The notes under the pieces: model-generated | Databases searched by the model: none | What the model was told of the DNA's origin: nothing | What the model saw: the letters and a program-made list of their open reading frames with translations, nothing else | Shown: piece by piece, positions 1 through 10,699 of the stretch | Numbering within the stretch: the stretch's first letter is position 1 | Layout: each line of letters begins with the position of its first letter | From: Berberis thunbergii | Taxonomy: Eukaryota > Streptophyta > Magnoliopsida > Ranunculales > Berberidaceae | Assembly (NCBI GenBank): GCA_003290165.1 | Contig: QNQO01000797.1 | Coordinates: 372,001 to 436,000, forward strand | DNA length: 64,000 nt | Direction of reading: 5' to 3' | Translations under genes and position numbers: made by a program

Positions 1-1512
1 GATACAAAAATCTATGCGTGGAAGCAAAATGTGAGGTGGTAGAAGGAAAACCCCTGCCTATTTTATGGAACTCTCTCAAAAGCAATCTCTTTGTAAGCGT
101 GCTACGACATCTTTGAACTTAATACAGCCATAATTTTATCTACATCCCAAAATTCGTTAAAGAAAATCCTGTATTGAAATATAAGTCAGTTGGATTGAAT
201 TTTTCCTGTTCAGATGTTGACCTACTTTACTAGTGCAATTGCTATTATAGTCACAAATCCAGATGGAAAAGGTTGTTTGGAATAATTTTTCTAGAGCAAT
301 CATCTAGTTTTCTGCATGTCATTTCTCTTTACATATGTAACTATTAGTAAAGTACTTATATCTACTAACTCCTATCAAATCTGCTATTGTTCACAATAAA
401 AAAAATATCTCCATTTAACATGGTTTTACAAAGCACATAGGTTGGATGTCACGAGAAGCTAGGATAAGTATTCTCAAAGATGTCAGCGGAATCATTAAAC
501 CTTCAAGGTAGTTGAGATTAATGCCCAAACTGTTACTTAATCCTCATTAGCAATCCAATTGGAAATGGTTGGTAGTCGCACACTTATATTGATGCAATCA
601 GTAATAACCAAGTCAAATTAATCATGATTCAAGCTATTCTCTAATTCTTCAAAAGCAAAGCTAAAAATGTTCACTTACATAGTATTTTTTGCATTGCAGG
701 ATGACTCTTCTACTTGGGCCTCCAGGATGTGGGAAGACCACCTTGTTATTGGCCCTAGCAGAAAAATTAAGCAAGTCTTTCAAGGTTAGATTTTCATTAG
801 AAAAATAAATATCTACAAATTGATTGTTTTTACAATAGTTCCTCTGCAAATAATAAAATGGTAAAATAAGCTATCTACAAGAAACGTTTCCTTCGAATCT
901 TTGATTATACCATTTCTTTTACATAAAACAAAATAAACTCAGAAATCTCCAAGTTTCAGGATATATTCACAGTTACTCTGAACTGTGATTAGTTTCAAGA
1001 AAAGAAGTTGGGCTGCATTTGATGGTTGAGTAACTCCTGGCTAACAATTGCCTCTAAAAATGTCATTTGTCTGCGCTTATTTGAGTTTGCATGTGATATT
1101 TTCCAATAGAAAACTCCAGCAAACAAGCACACCCTTAATTTCATTTATATGGATTATAATCTAAGTGGACATGCTACTATAGCTGCTACATGATGCAAAA
1201 CAATGAAAAATTAGAATTATAAGAGAAAATGCCAAAGCAGCAAGCTTAATCAGTAATTTAGAACTTCATTTATCAACTAACTGAGGTTTCTATATAAGGT
1301 AAGATCAATTTACTCATTACTGTGATCCCAATACGTTTCTCTTCCATTTCAGATAACAGGGGATGTATCTTACAATGGATGCAAACTTGATGAGTTTGTT
1401 CCTCATAAAACATCAGCGTACATAAGTCAAAATGACTTGCACATACCCGAGATGACCGTAAGAGAAACACTTGATTTTTCAGCACTTTGCCTTGGTGTTG
1501 GAAGCAGAGCAG
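1..1512 (+). CDS. ABCG/PDR-type full-size ABC transporter, N-terminal exons (partial)
   Basis: Four exons can be read: up to 92, 434-507, 700-784 and 1353-1512, all with GT donors, AG acceptors and matching phases. The product contains [10 protein letters not shown] and LWNSLKS, the pre-NBD segment [13 protein letters not shown], the Walker A loop GPPGCGKTT, and after it [18 protein letters not shown] (Q-loop) and [12 protein letters not shown]. These are hallmarks of the first nucleotide-binding domain of plant pleiotropic-drug-resistance ABCG transporters (about 1,400 aa, plasma-membrane exporters of hormones and lipophilic metabolites). [10 protein letters not shown] recalls the ABCG31 subgroup, which is a guess from memory. 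The gene starts left of the window. After a phase-1 donor at 1512 the next expected exon (Walker B and signature region) is nowhere in the window; transposon-derived sequence follows. No stop or frameshift is seen in the four exons, so this is either a gene truncated by rearrangement or one with an unusually long intron; truncation is more likely. Confidence 0.85.
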
Positions 1513-2018
1513 GTTAGCTCCTTAGACCACAATACCAAACTTTGTATATTCTAAACCGTCCATATTTTACACCAATCTATTGATTTATGCTTCTGAAGTC
1601 CACTCTACTAAATTGTTCTTTTTGCAAGTGGCATGAATGGTTCCAAGCACTATTGCTGGCAGATCTACTGCAAGGCAAGATGCAGCCAGACATGTACATG
1701 TTGCCTGGGTACTGCAGGGTGTGGTGTGCTGCTTGGTGTGGGAATGCGAGTGTTGGTTGGTGCTGCAGGAGCAAGGATGCGGATTGAGCAGGGAGGTGCA
1801 CTAACTCCACAACAGAGTTGCTAACTCTGTTTTTATTTTTGGTACTTCTTTAGGCTTATGTGCTTGTTTTAAGTGATTGTTAGTGGGCTTTTAGTCTTCA
1901 AGTCTTGTTAGCCAGCTTGTGGCTGGGGTTGCAGTAATTTAGATTGGGCAAGGTTTTTTGTCCATTTTTGTTTGGTTTTTATACGGGTAAAGTCGTAATG
2001 TACCCCTGTCTTGATTGT
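1513..2018. other. Non-coding stretch after the ABCG exons
   Basis: No further ABCG exon is found. Short overlapping open frames at 1587-1824 on both strands show no recognisable protein. From about 1830 the sequence becomes T-rich and ends in a stretch with GATAAGTAATAAAGG near 2034, which resembles the 3' untranslated end of a polyadenylated retroelement or transcript. This is only a compositional impression. Confidence 0.4.
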
Positions 2019-3617
2019 AAATCAATTTTTTTGATAAGTAATAAAGGTCTGGCATCCCATAGCTGCCCCCCCACTGGAGGTTTAACTAAAAAAAAAGAAA
2101 GATGTGTGGCTGTGATTTTGCTGCAGCAGCAAAAAAATTTAATTTTTTTTGTATTATATTATTTTGCAACGGTTTCAAACCCTCGCAACAAACCATATTT
2201 CTTTTTTTTTTTGAATTTTGTTTTGACTGGCCACGGCTTACAACCGTTGTAATTCATGCTTGCCACGGCTTAAAACCATGGTAATTTATTCTTGCCACGG
2301 CTTAAAACCGTTGCCATCATTTGCCACGGCTTAAAACCGTGGCTACAATTGTTGCAATGGCTTAGAACCGTGGCTAAATCATCAACCGTCATCGAGCATA
2401 AAACCGTTGCTAAAATGTTTGGCCATGGTTTATAGCAGTCACGGATGATTTCGCGACGCCTCTACAGCCCACGCCTCTTAGGCGTGGCCATTGGTTACCC
2501 CCACGGTGCCAAACCGTTGCTGATGGGTATTTAGTGATTCATCAGTTTCTGATAGGGTTGAAAGGGGTTGGGCGAATATGGGTTGTAAAGAAACCCAAAG
2601 AGATGCAAAGTAAAAGGAGGTTTGAAGAGATGGGAAGAGAGACCTTTAAGGCTTTTTTGTGTTTCTCTGGCAAATCAAACTAGCTCTTTAAGCAAACCAT
2701 TTTCATCCTCTCATCCCTTATTATCTATAAAAAAAAATTTTAATCAAACAAAAGAGCCGAGTTGCAAAGCTTCCATGGCGTTTTCTGTCATATTTTAAGT
2801 TCTTTTAACACTTGAAATCAATTTTTTGATAAGTAATAAAGGTCTGGCATCCCATAGCTGCCCCCCCCCCACTGGAGGTTTAACTAAAAAACAAAAAAAG
2901 ATGTGTGGTTGTGATTTTGCTGCAGCAGCAAAAAAATTTAATTTTTTTTGTATTATATTATTTTGCAACGGTTTCAAACCCTATCAACAAACCATATTTC
3001 TTTTTTTTTGAATTTTGTTTTGACTGGCCACGGCTTACAACCGTTGTAATTCATGCTTGCCACTGCTTAAAACCGTGGTAATTTATTCTTGCCACGGCTT
3101 AAAACCGTTGCCATCATTTGCCACGGCTTAAAACCGTGGCTACAATTGTTGCAACGGCTTAGAACCGTGGCTAAATCATCAACCGTCATCGAGCATAAAA
3201 CCGTTGCTAAAATGTTTGGCCATGGTTTATAGCAGTCACAGATGATTTCGCGACGCCTCTACAGCCCACGCCTCTTAGGCGTGGCCATTGGTTACCCCCA
3301 CGGTCCCAAACCGTTGCTGATGGGTATTTTTGGTGTAGTGATTCATCAGTTTTTGATAGGGTTGAAAGGGGTTGGGCGAATATGGGTTGTAAAGAAACCC
3401 AAAGAGATGCAAAGTAAAAGGAGGTTTGAAGAGATGGGAAGAAAGACCTTTAAGGCTTTTTTGTGTTTCTTTCGCAAATCAAACTAGCTCTTTAAGCAAG
3501 CCATTTTCATCCTCTCATCCCTTATTATCTATAAAAAAATAATTAATCAAACAAAATAGCCGAGTTGCAAAGCTTCCATGGCGTTTTCTGTCATATTTTA
3601 AGTTCTTTTAACACTTG
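2019..3617. repeat. Direct tandem duplication, two ~0.8 kb units
   Basis: Unit 1 is 2019-2814 (796 bp) and unit 2 is 2815-3617 (803 bp). They match almost base for base along their whole length, with scattered substitutions and small length changes in homopolymers. The junction lies at a short shared sequence (AAATCAATTT), as expected for microhomology-mediated or unequal duplication. The most informative difference is 7 bp present near 3329-3335 and absent near 2532, which removes part of a CACTA-type terminal repeat from unit 1. High identity indicates a recent event. Confidence 0.9.
2140..3340. mobile_element. CACTA-type element end with subterminal repeats (in both duplicated units)
   Basis: Each unit carries about eight copies of a motif built on ACGGCTTAAAACCGT, many forming near-perfect palindromes (for example GCCACGGCTTAAAACCGTGGC-like at 2320-2343), the usual subterminal arrangement of plant CACTA elements. 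In unit 2 the series ends at 3340 with TTTTTGGTGTAGTG, whose complement starts CACTACACCAAAA, a typical CACTA terminus. No opposite terminus and no transposase were found, so this is a fragment. In unit 1 the terminus is damaged. Confidence 0.6.
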
Positions 3618-3627
3618 AAACAAACCA

Positions 3628-3835
3628 GAATCTTTCTTAAGAGCCAGGCCTCTAGCGCCAGGGGAGGCTCAAGAACAGTAGAAGAAGAAGAATAGATGAA
3701 GAACAGAAGAAGAAGATGAAGAACAGAAGAAGGATAAGAAGAAGAAGAAGAAGAAAAACAGATGAAGGATTGAAGGGTATTGAACCTCCCCTGACGCGGA
3801 TCTGGTGCTAGGGGCCTGGCTCTTAAGAATTAGAG
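3628..3835. mobile_element. Mutator-type MITE, 208 bp, 9-bp target duplication
   Basis: Inverted ends of more than 30 bp share TTCTTAAGAGCCAGGCC and end in GAATCT (left) versus CTCTAA (right, complemented). The element is flanked by a perfect 9-bp direct repeat, AACAAACCA, at 3619-3627 and 3836-3844. A 9-bp target duplication with long inverted ends is characteristic of Mutator-like elements. The interior is a GAA/GA-rich simple sequence with no coding capacity. It inserted right beside the end of duplicated unit 2. Confidence 0.8.
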
Positions 3836-3845
3836 AACAAACCAA

Positions 3846-5778
3846 AAGGGTTGTGGTGGTGTCCTTGTATAGCCTGACACTTTCACAACTTGGAGAGAGA
3901 ATAAAAAGTGAGTGATAGTCAGTTGTCACTGTTGATGGTTTTGTTTGTTTCAAGGGAGCCTTTTTTTTATCTTGATTTTGTTAGTGGACGAACATGCTTT
4001 TTTTTAACGGATATCCGGGGAGGGGAAGATTTTTGAAAAATTAAATAAACGGATATTCGGGGTGAATTCGGGGATCCACGACCCCATCAGGGCGGGGATG
4101 GATTTGCCCAAATCCGCCCCGTTTTCATCCCTAATGCCACACAATGTGGTCAAGTTTCACATTCTAGCAAGTTCTTTATGAGCAAAAGTGTATGCAACAT
4201 CTTTAGCGACTACAAAGAAAGTTGGAGAATAATACAACTTTTTTGCTCGTTGCACACTACAAGATGGAAAACTAAGGAATTTGGTTTTTCAAGAATAGAG
4301 TCAAAAGAAACGAAGATATCTCAAGAGGCAAGTCTATTCAACGATAAACTTTCTTTACTATTACATCACAAAGAGCACTGTGTAAAGCATTTTCGTGATT
4401 AAATTTGTAGTTTATGTTTAAAGGTGGCTCACTGCGATTCTGAAAAACTTGGCTGCCATCGCCTAACCTGTAAAATGAAGACTTTTCAAACACAACATCT
4501 AGTGCTTGCCCAAGATTTTTTAGCTTTGCTAGGCGAATGTTAGGCATCATTTAAACGATCACATCGACCTATGTTGTGTTGTTAAGCTAAACACTAGAAA
4601 TCATGTATTGTACGGTGTGTCAATGAGGAATACAAATTGAAAATTCATTATGTTTTAAGTTGTACAAACAATTCAACTATGATAGGGGTGAGTGGGAAAG
4701 GAGATTAGTTATGGAAATAAAATTTTGTTACACTTGCCTAATCCAAAAATAAATAAAACAAATCAAATCTATGAATACATAAAATTAGTTAAAGATATAC
4801 CAAACTAGGAACATAAGTAGTTGTATAAAAAAATATTTTTATGTTCATTACTGAGGATTTCAACTTATTTTCAGTATCATGAGATATCATTACTTCAAAT
4901 TCTGTAACCAATATAATTTTTCCCACATGAATGACATGTCGTGGTCGTATCTCCATATGGAAATCTATTCCTCTATCCAAGTCCATAACAATCCCACAAT
5001 GTATCCAATCATGAGTTCTATAGTCCTTCAAAATCCAAATATCCATTTGCATCAAAATCTTACGTTCGATGATTTTGTTCACTAGACAAAGTGTCCCTTA
5101 CAACTCCACCATTGAAAAATTGGACATGCTTATTTTCTATTTTTGGTGGTACAGTTAATTGGCTAAAAGTTTTATCTTGAATTTCGAATTTGAGAACTGT
5201 AAAACCATAAACCCCCGACACTTTGTGGATCAACCAATATAGGTTGCCACTGAAGTGGGCACTCGAGCGCTTTGATTGCTCTTCAAGATGATGCAACAAT
5301 ACTAGTGCCACTAAAAGTTAAAATTGCACATTACATGGAATTGGTTAATATAAAGTGGATTAGAGTAAATATGAACTGACATATACACATTTTTCGATTT
5401 GTCATAACCAAACTAGAATCCCTTTGTGCCAGGTTGTAGGACCAATTTTCTCTAAGGTGGAAATGTTTAGAATTGCTCAGTGGTGGGATTGTAGAGGTAG
5501 AAAAATTGTCCTCACCAATCAAACAACCTAAAACATTGACGGAATAAGGTAACAACCAGATCCAATCATTACAAAACTCGGTAGTCCTTTTGAGTAGATT
5601 CGTGTTGGGATTATTTTCATGGTCTAGACAAAAAGTTGATAAGTCGACTTTCTTACTAGGACCTACAATGTAGAGGAAGAAAAAAAGGGAGTTGTTAATG
5701 ATTGTCAAAGCATAAGGAAATGATTGGTGAAAGTAGAATCATATATCAAATCATACCAGAAACTTTCAAAATGCCTTA
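3846..5778. other. Gene-free stretch
   Basis: No coding region is supported. At about 4005-4135 there is a GC-rich patch (ATATCCGGGG, ATCCGCCCCG, CATCCCTA) resembling the GGGATGG-rich ends of non-autonomous hAT elements, but no partner end or target duplication was found. The rest is AT-rich and featureless to me. Confidence 0.4.
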
Positions 5779-5783
5779 ACTCC

Positions 5784-6362
5784 TAATGGGTCCAAATTCG
5801 GCCTTGCTAATCTGGAACCTACAAAACGAACATTTGTGAGCAAGGGATCACTGTTGTGGTGGCCGAAGGCACTTCGATGCTAAAGTTAGGCGTCTATGCA
5901 AGGAAGAATGTAGACTAGATGAAATTAGCAATGTGTATGCTTACATTTCTTCTTCCATTTGTCCACCTTCTATAGTGAGTGTTCCCTCCTTAACTACACT
6001 GCTATAGTAGGCATGATGGAGGAAGGAGCTCTCGCCCAAAATCTTACCATGTGCATGATTGAGTCTCCTCAACAGTTAGCTCTATTTAGGACCCAATCTT
6101 GATTGGGTTAAAAACATATTTGTGCGAACGAATCTCGGGCCTGCGACAGCTCAGAGATCAGTATTCTAGCCTTATTGTCTTGGGCCAAACTCCAAGATTC
6201 GTGCCACATGGGCTGGCATGATTTGGCTTAGACGCATGACTTACGAGCTGAACAATGTTTTAAGAATGGGCCCGCTTGGGGCCATGTTGAAGCCTTCAAA
6301 TGCTAGGTTTGACATGTGCCACATGTAAGGCTTTGATCGGGTGATTGTTTGATGTCTCGTCA
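5784..6362 (-). repeat. 3' LTR of the Tat-like gypsy element
   Basis: Matches 13858-14428 along its full length. On the minus strand it begins TGACGAGACATCAAAC directly after a purine tract; on the + strand the left end is TAATGGGTCC against TGATGTGTCC in the partner, so one terminal base has decayed. Confidence 0.93.
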
Positions 6363-6377
6363 GTTACTCCCCTTAGT
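6363..6377 (-). other. Polypurine tract of the gypsy element
   Basis: On the minus strand, CTAAGGGGAGTAAC lies immediately before the 3' LTR start (TGACGAG). A purine-rich run at this position primes plus-strand synthesis in LTR retrotransposons. Confidence 0.7.
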
Positions 6378-6399
6378 TAATGGGGTTGCGTGCAGTTCT

Positions 6400-7130
6400 A
6401 TTAATTCATTGAATGGGGACTGGCGTAGTGGTAATTGAAACCGTTGTCCCTTTGTTTCTCGTGCAACATTTAATACCAATGTGGTTGTTGGGTAGTCAAC
6501 TTCCACAAACATTGCGCCTATATAAACAAGTTCTAATTGGATCAGGGGTTACCATTTGCTTCGCAGATTTTGGTCCTCAAATGTGTTTCTTTAAATAATG
6601 CGTTTTTGTTTTGGCCTCTTCAGGGTATGAAGAGTAGCATCCATTGGCGGAGCCTCCGAATGTTCTGACATTCACAATGATGAGTTTCAATAGGATATGC
6701 ACTTTGAGGGAGCCAACTGGTTTGAGTGTGCTTCCAATTGCTCATCGTTGGTTTCCAAGTCTACTCTTACACTGTGGAGAAGAAATCGATAGCACCTCTT
6801 TGGCCTTGAGATTGTTATCCAGCACGAGGTGTGTATGGGGCTTCCTTCACCTCCTTTGGGAAATAATATTGTCATCCATTTCCACCACCAAGTAGTTGAT
6901 CCCGCCACTCCCTAAGTTGCACCTCTGGCATTTCTTCCAGAAGAAAGAATTGGCGGAGCAAAGCTCGAGTATGTGTTCTGTAGATCTTCGCCCGTGCATT
7001 CCATTTGACCAAGTTCAATTGCTTGTAGTGTGTAAACCTTAGAATTGATCAGTCAGTCAAGCTTTGTAACAACTCTTTGATTAATCAATAAAGTTTGCTT
7101 TTCGTCTGAATCCTTTTTTTTGTTAGGGTG
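6400..7130 (+). other. Antisense transcription-like unit in the 3' region of the gypsy element
   Basis: Opposite to the element's own reading direction there is a TATA-like CTATATAAAC at 6518-6527 and, 560 bp downstream, AATAAA at 7087-7092 within a TTTGTAACAACTC context typical of plant 3' ends. In between no conserved protein is recognisable; a + strand open frame covers about 6644-6895. Tat-lineage elements such as Grande are known to carry an antisense gene between integrase and 3' LTR, so this may be its decayed remnant. A nested solo LTR is an alternative. Confidence 0.4.
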
Positions 7131-7559
7131 TATGCTCCGAGTAAATGCGAGTCATATTGGCATGTGTGGACAAGAATTAAACTATTGAAAAAGACACGTC
7201 TATCTAAGTAGCCAGGACCCCTAGTGTAAGACAGTTTAACTCTGAGTAAAACTGGGCTGACTCGATCTGGAAGGGTATGCATGTAGCTTTGATCCTGTTT
7301 GTGCAGTTCCCTTAGCAAAATAACTTGATTCGCCTGGAAGTGAAATCACTAAAGAGCGATCTTCGTATGAGCACGATATGCCTCGCAAGGTGGTTGCTTC
7401 CCGAACAGGTGCTGGACTGTGAAGTGGTCTGACTTAATTCCTGACTTAATTCCTTGTAGAACTTAAGTACCAAGGAAATCACCTTGATCCGATAGGACTA
7501 GACTACAATCCCACTTTTGAACTAGATCTTGGTAATTGGGGTGTTTCCTTGGTCCATGT

Positions 7560-8460
7560 GGATTGGGACAACTAGATGCGGTGGTGAATGATCCATGGAC
7601 TGAGTTCGATCTGTTTGCAGTGAACTGCCCGTGGACTGGGTTTGATCGCGTATGTGTTGCCTTCATTCCTGAGTGGGACTAGGTCACTTATGCAGCAAGT
7701 TGTTGACATTCTGAATAGGATTAGGCTCGGCCATTGTGTGCCATTATGGTCCCTATAATCGAACCAAGTCATGTTGGAGCAGTGACTTGTCTTTGGTCTG
7801 CGTTCGCTCACTTGCAGTGGACTGTCCATGGAATGGGTTCGATCTGCATGTGGATTGCATTGGTTCCTGAGGCGGACTAGGTCACTTATGCGGCAAGCTG
7901 TCAACATCCTAAATAGAACTAGGCTCAACCACTATCCACCATTATGGTCGTCGTAATCGGACCAAGTCATTTTGGAGCGGTCAGTCATTCATGGACTGGG
8001 CTCGCCCGCTTGTGGTGAACTGTCTGTGGACTGGGTTCAGTCCACATGTGGGTTGCCTTGGTTCCTGAGGCGGACTAGGTCATTTATGCAGCAAGTTGTC
8101 GACATCCTGAATAGGACTAGGCTCATCCGTTGTGCACCATTATGATCCCCGTAATCGGACCAAGTCATGTTGGAGCGGTGAGTCGTTCGTGGACTAGGCT
8201 CACCCGCTTGCAATGAATTGTCTGTGGACTAGGTTCGGTCTGCATGTGGGTTGCCTTGGTTCCTGATGCGAACTAAGTCACTTATGCGACAAGTCATCGA
8301 CATCCTGAATAGTACTAGGCTGGGCCACTGTGCACCATTATGGTCCCCGTAATCGGACGATGTCATCTTGGAGTGGTGAGTCGTCTGGTGACTGGACTCG
8401 CCCGCTTACAGTGAACTGTCATGGATTGGGTTCAATTCGAGTGTATGCCATCGTGGTCCT
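7560..8460. repeat. 198-bp tandem array in the 3' region of the gypsy element
   Basis: About 4.3 degenerate units. The anchor TTCCTGAGGCGGACTAGG or its variants recurs at about 7664, 7862, 8060 and 8258, each 198 bp apart, with a decayed fifth start near 8455. Each unit also contains CATTATGGTC and TCGCCCGCTT-type segments. Such arrays in the 3' region of Tat/Ogre elements are known seeds of satellite DNA. Confidence 0.85.
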
Positions 8461-8716
8461 TTGATTGGACTAGGCATGTTCCTATGCATGGAGTCATACA
8501 AATGGGATTCTTTAAAGAGCGTAACTTTATTGATAATACTTTTTTAAGTGTTCTACATTCCACGGTCTTTTCAGACGCTCTCCAGTCAGGTTCTCTAGTC
8601 AATAGGTTACAGGCCTATTGATTGTTGTCACCTTGTAGGGACTTTCCCAGTTTGGGCTTAGTTTGCCTTCTCTGAGGTTTTTGGTGTTCTGCTGGGTTTT
8701 TATAAGTAGTCAATCA

Positions 8717-9700
8717 CTAATTTGAATTCTCGAGGTTTGACCTTCTTATTGTAGTATTGGCCATCATTTGCTGATTGACCGTCATTTTGATGAAAGTTTT
8801 GTTTCTTCGCTTTTCGAGAAGGTCTGGTCCGACTATCAGAGTTTCATCATTGTCCTCCATCCTGAACTCCTTTGTTCTGAATGTAGGCATCCCTATTTGT
8901 ATCGGAACCATTGCCTTGGACTCATAGGCCAGAACGAATGGTGTCTCTCCAGTTGGAGTCATTTTTGTAGTATGGTACGCCCAAAGGATGCCTGGAAGCT
9001 CGGAGACCTAGAACCCTTTGGCTCCCTCTAGTTTTTTTTATTGCTTCCAGGATAGTTCGGTTGGTGACTTCGGCTTGTCCATTGTCTTGGGAGTGCCCTG
9101 GTGTCGTGTAAAAGTGATTGATGTTTAGGTTGGCGCAAAGCTTCTTAACTTTCTTGCCTTCGAACCGAGTCTCGTTATCGCTGACCAGGGTTTTCAGTAT
9201 TTCGAACCCATAGATGATATATTTTCAGAGGAAGTTCTCGATGTAATTCTCTCCTATCTTGGAAAGGGGATTTATTTCCACCCATTTTGTAAAGTAGTCG
9301 ACAACCACGAGGAAGACTTTCTTCTTTTCAGAGACCAGAAATGGGCCCACAATATCCATCCCCCACTGCGCAAAAGGCCATGGGCTGGTCATTGGAACCA
9401 GGTTCTGTGCAGGCATATGTGTGTACGGGGCGTAACTCTGACACTTATCGCATTTAGGGACCAGGTCTTTGGCCTCTTGCTGCATTTTCGGCCAATAGTA
9501 CCCTAATGTAAGGGCGTTATCAACTAATGTTCTTCCTCCAGGATGGTTCTAGTAGATTCCTTCATGGATTTTTCGGAATACATAATCTGCCTCGTCGAAG
9601 GTCAAGCACTTGTGTAAAGGGCCAGTTGCTAATCTTTTATACAGCCTGTTGTTGAGGAGTGTCTACAGTACCGCTCTGTTTTTCAGCTTGTGATCCTTCA
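8717..9700 (-). pseudogene. Gypsy integrase region
   Basis: The minus strand encodes the zinc-binding Cys pair (CDKCQSYAP), then WGMDIVGPF with the first catalytic Asp, VVDYFTKWVE, a second Asp in SDNETRFEGKK, and the Glu in QDNGQAEVTNRTILEA, so the DDE triad is present. It continues through TPFVLAYESKAMVPIQIG, the C-terminal region. The integrase would insert element cDNA into the genome. Single stop codons and frameshifts interrupt the frame (the longest open pieces are 9225-9485 and 8717-8962), so no functional protein is expected. Confidence 0.88.
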
Positions 9701-9839
9701 GCTTTTATGCTGAGAGAACTCTACCTTCTATGTAATTGATGAAAAGACTCATTCAACTGGTCTCTTTGCTTGTGGAGAAAATTTTGTTAAACCATTCTTC
9801 TCTAGGATGACTTCTCCTGGAACTCTATGGGTGTGTCGG

Positions 9840-10215
9840 AGTCATCCATTGCGGACGAGGCCGTTCTGGCCAGAGTGTCGGCTTATTGGTTGTCTATCTT
9901 GAAACAGTGGTAGAGTAGAATTCTCTTGAACTCCCATTTGCTATCGATTGCTTTATCGCAATAGACCATCATTCGAATGTCATTTACATTGAATTCACCA
10001 TTCACTTGATTGATCATCAGCTGGGAGTCACTGAACACCATGATTTATTTTACTTTGATTCCTCTGCCTAGTTATTGCTCGGCTATTAGGTCCTCATACT
10101 CCTCTTGAGGATGACCCCTTTTGAGGTAAAAATAACGATCCCAACTTCACTGCCTCACTTGATGACCCGTCACATCACAGGATCCATCTTTGTGAAGGTG
10201 GCTCGAGGTTTTCAT
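9840..10215 (-). pseudogene. Second (archaeal-type) RNase H of the gypsy element
   Basis: The minus strand reads VFSDSQLMINQVNGEF, then a spacer, then NQ-ADTLA with a stop replacing one residue. These are the central Asp motif and the terminal Asp motif of the additional RNase H domain that Tat-lineage gypsy elements carry between RT/RNase H and integrase. Decayed by stops. Confidence 0.75.
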
Positions 10216-10249
10216 TTCCTTCATGGTTTTTCAATTCTGGTTTTCCTGT

Positions 10250-10590
10250 CCCAGTGCACTCTGTGAAGAAGTCTACCAGAGCCTACACTTTGATGGTCGT
10301 TCTTGGAATGTAATGGATGTCAAATCTTCCTAGCTCTACTGACCATTTCACCATTCTTCCTGAAACTCTGGTTTGTGCAATACCAACCGGAGTGGGTACT
10401 CGATCAAAACTGTTATCGAGTAAGTTTGGAAGTAGATCCTCAGTTTTCTGGAGAAAGTTACCAACACTAAGGCCACCTTTTCCAGGTTAGGGTAGTTGGC
10501 CTCCCCATCAAACGTTTTGCTAATGTAGTAAACGAGCCTCTTTTTCTCTTCTTCATCCCAGACCAGAGCCGAACTAATTGTGTGCACCGA
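10250..10590 (-). pseudogene. RT-associated RNase H-like domain of the gypsy element
   Basis: An open piece at 10348-10587 reads SSALVWDEEEKKRLVYYISK, then YPNLEKVALVLVTFSRKLR, the classic connection/RNase H segment after gypsy RT (compare the family pattern VYYVSK..E..YP.IEK). Directly downstream of RT in the same strand; decayed. Confidence 0.8.
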
Positions 10591-10699
10591 GACTTAGAGG
10601 TACAGGTAGAGTGGCTCACCCGGAATGGATTTCGAGAGCAGCTATGTGATTCCCATGTATGCCTTCAGGTCTTGGAAGGCTTGTTCGCATAGTTTTCTT

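Noticed and set aside
1587..1824. Overlapping open frames of 60-77 codons on both strands
   Set aside because: Cys/Trp-rich without a family pattern, overlapping in several frames, no splice context.
3669..3953. 94-codon minus-strand frame rich in Phe and Ser
   Set aside because: Arises from the GAA/GA simple repeat inside the Mutator-type MITE.
7572..7928. 118-codon minus-strand frame
   Set aside because: Lies inside the 198-bp tandem array of the gypsy 3' region; its internal repetition follows the repeat.
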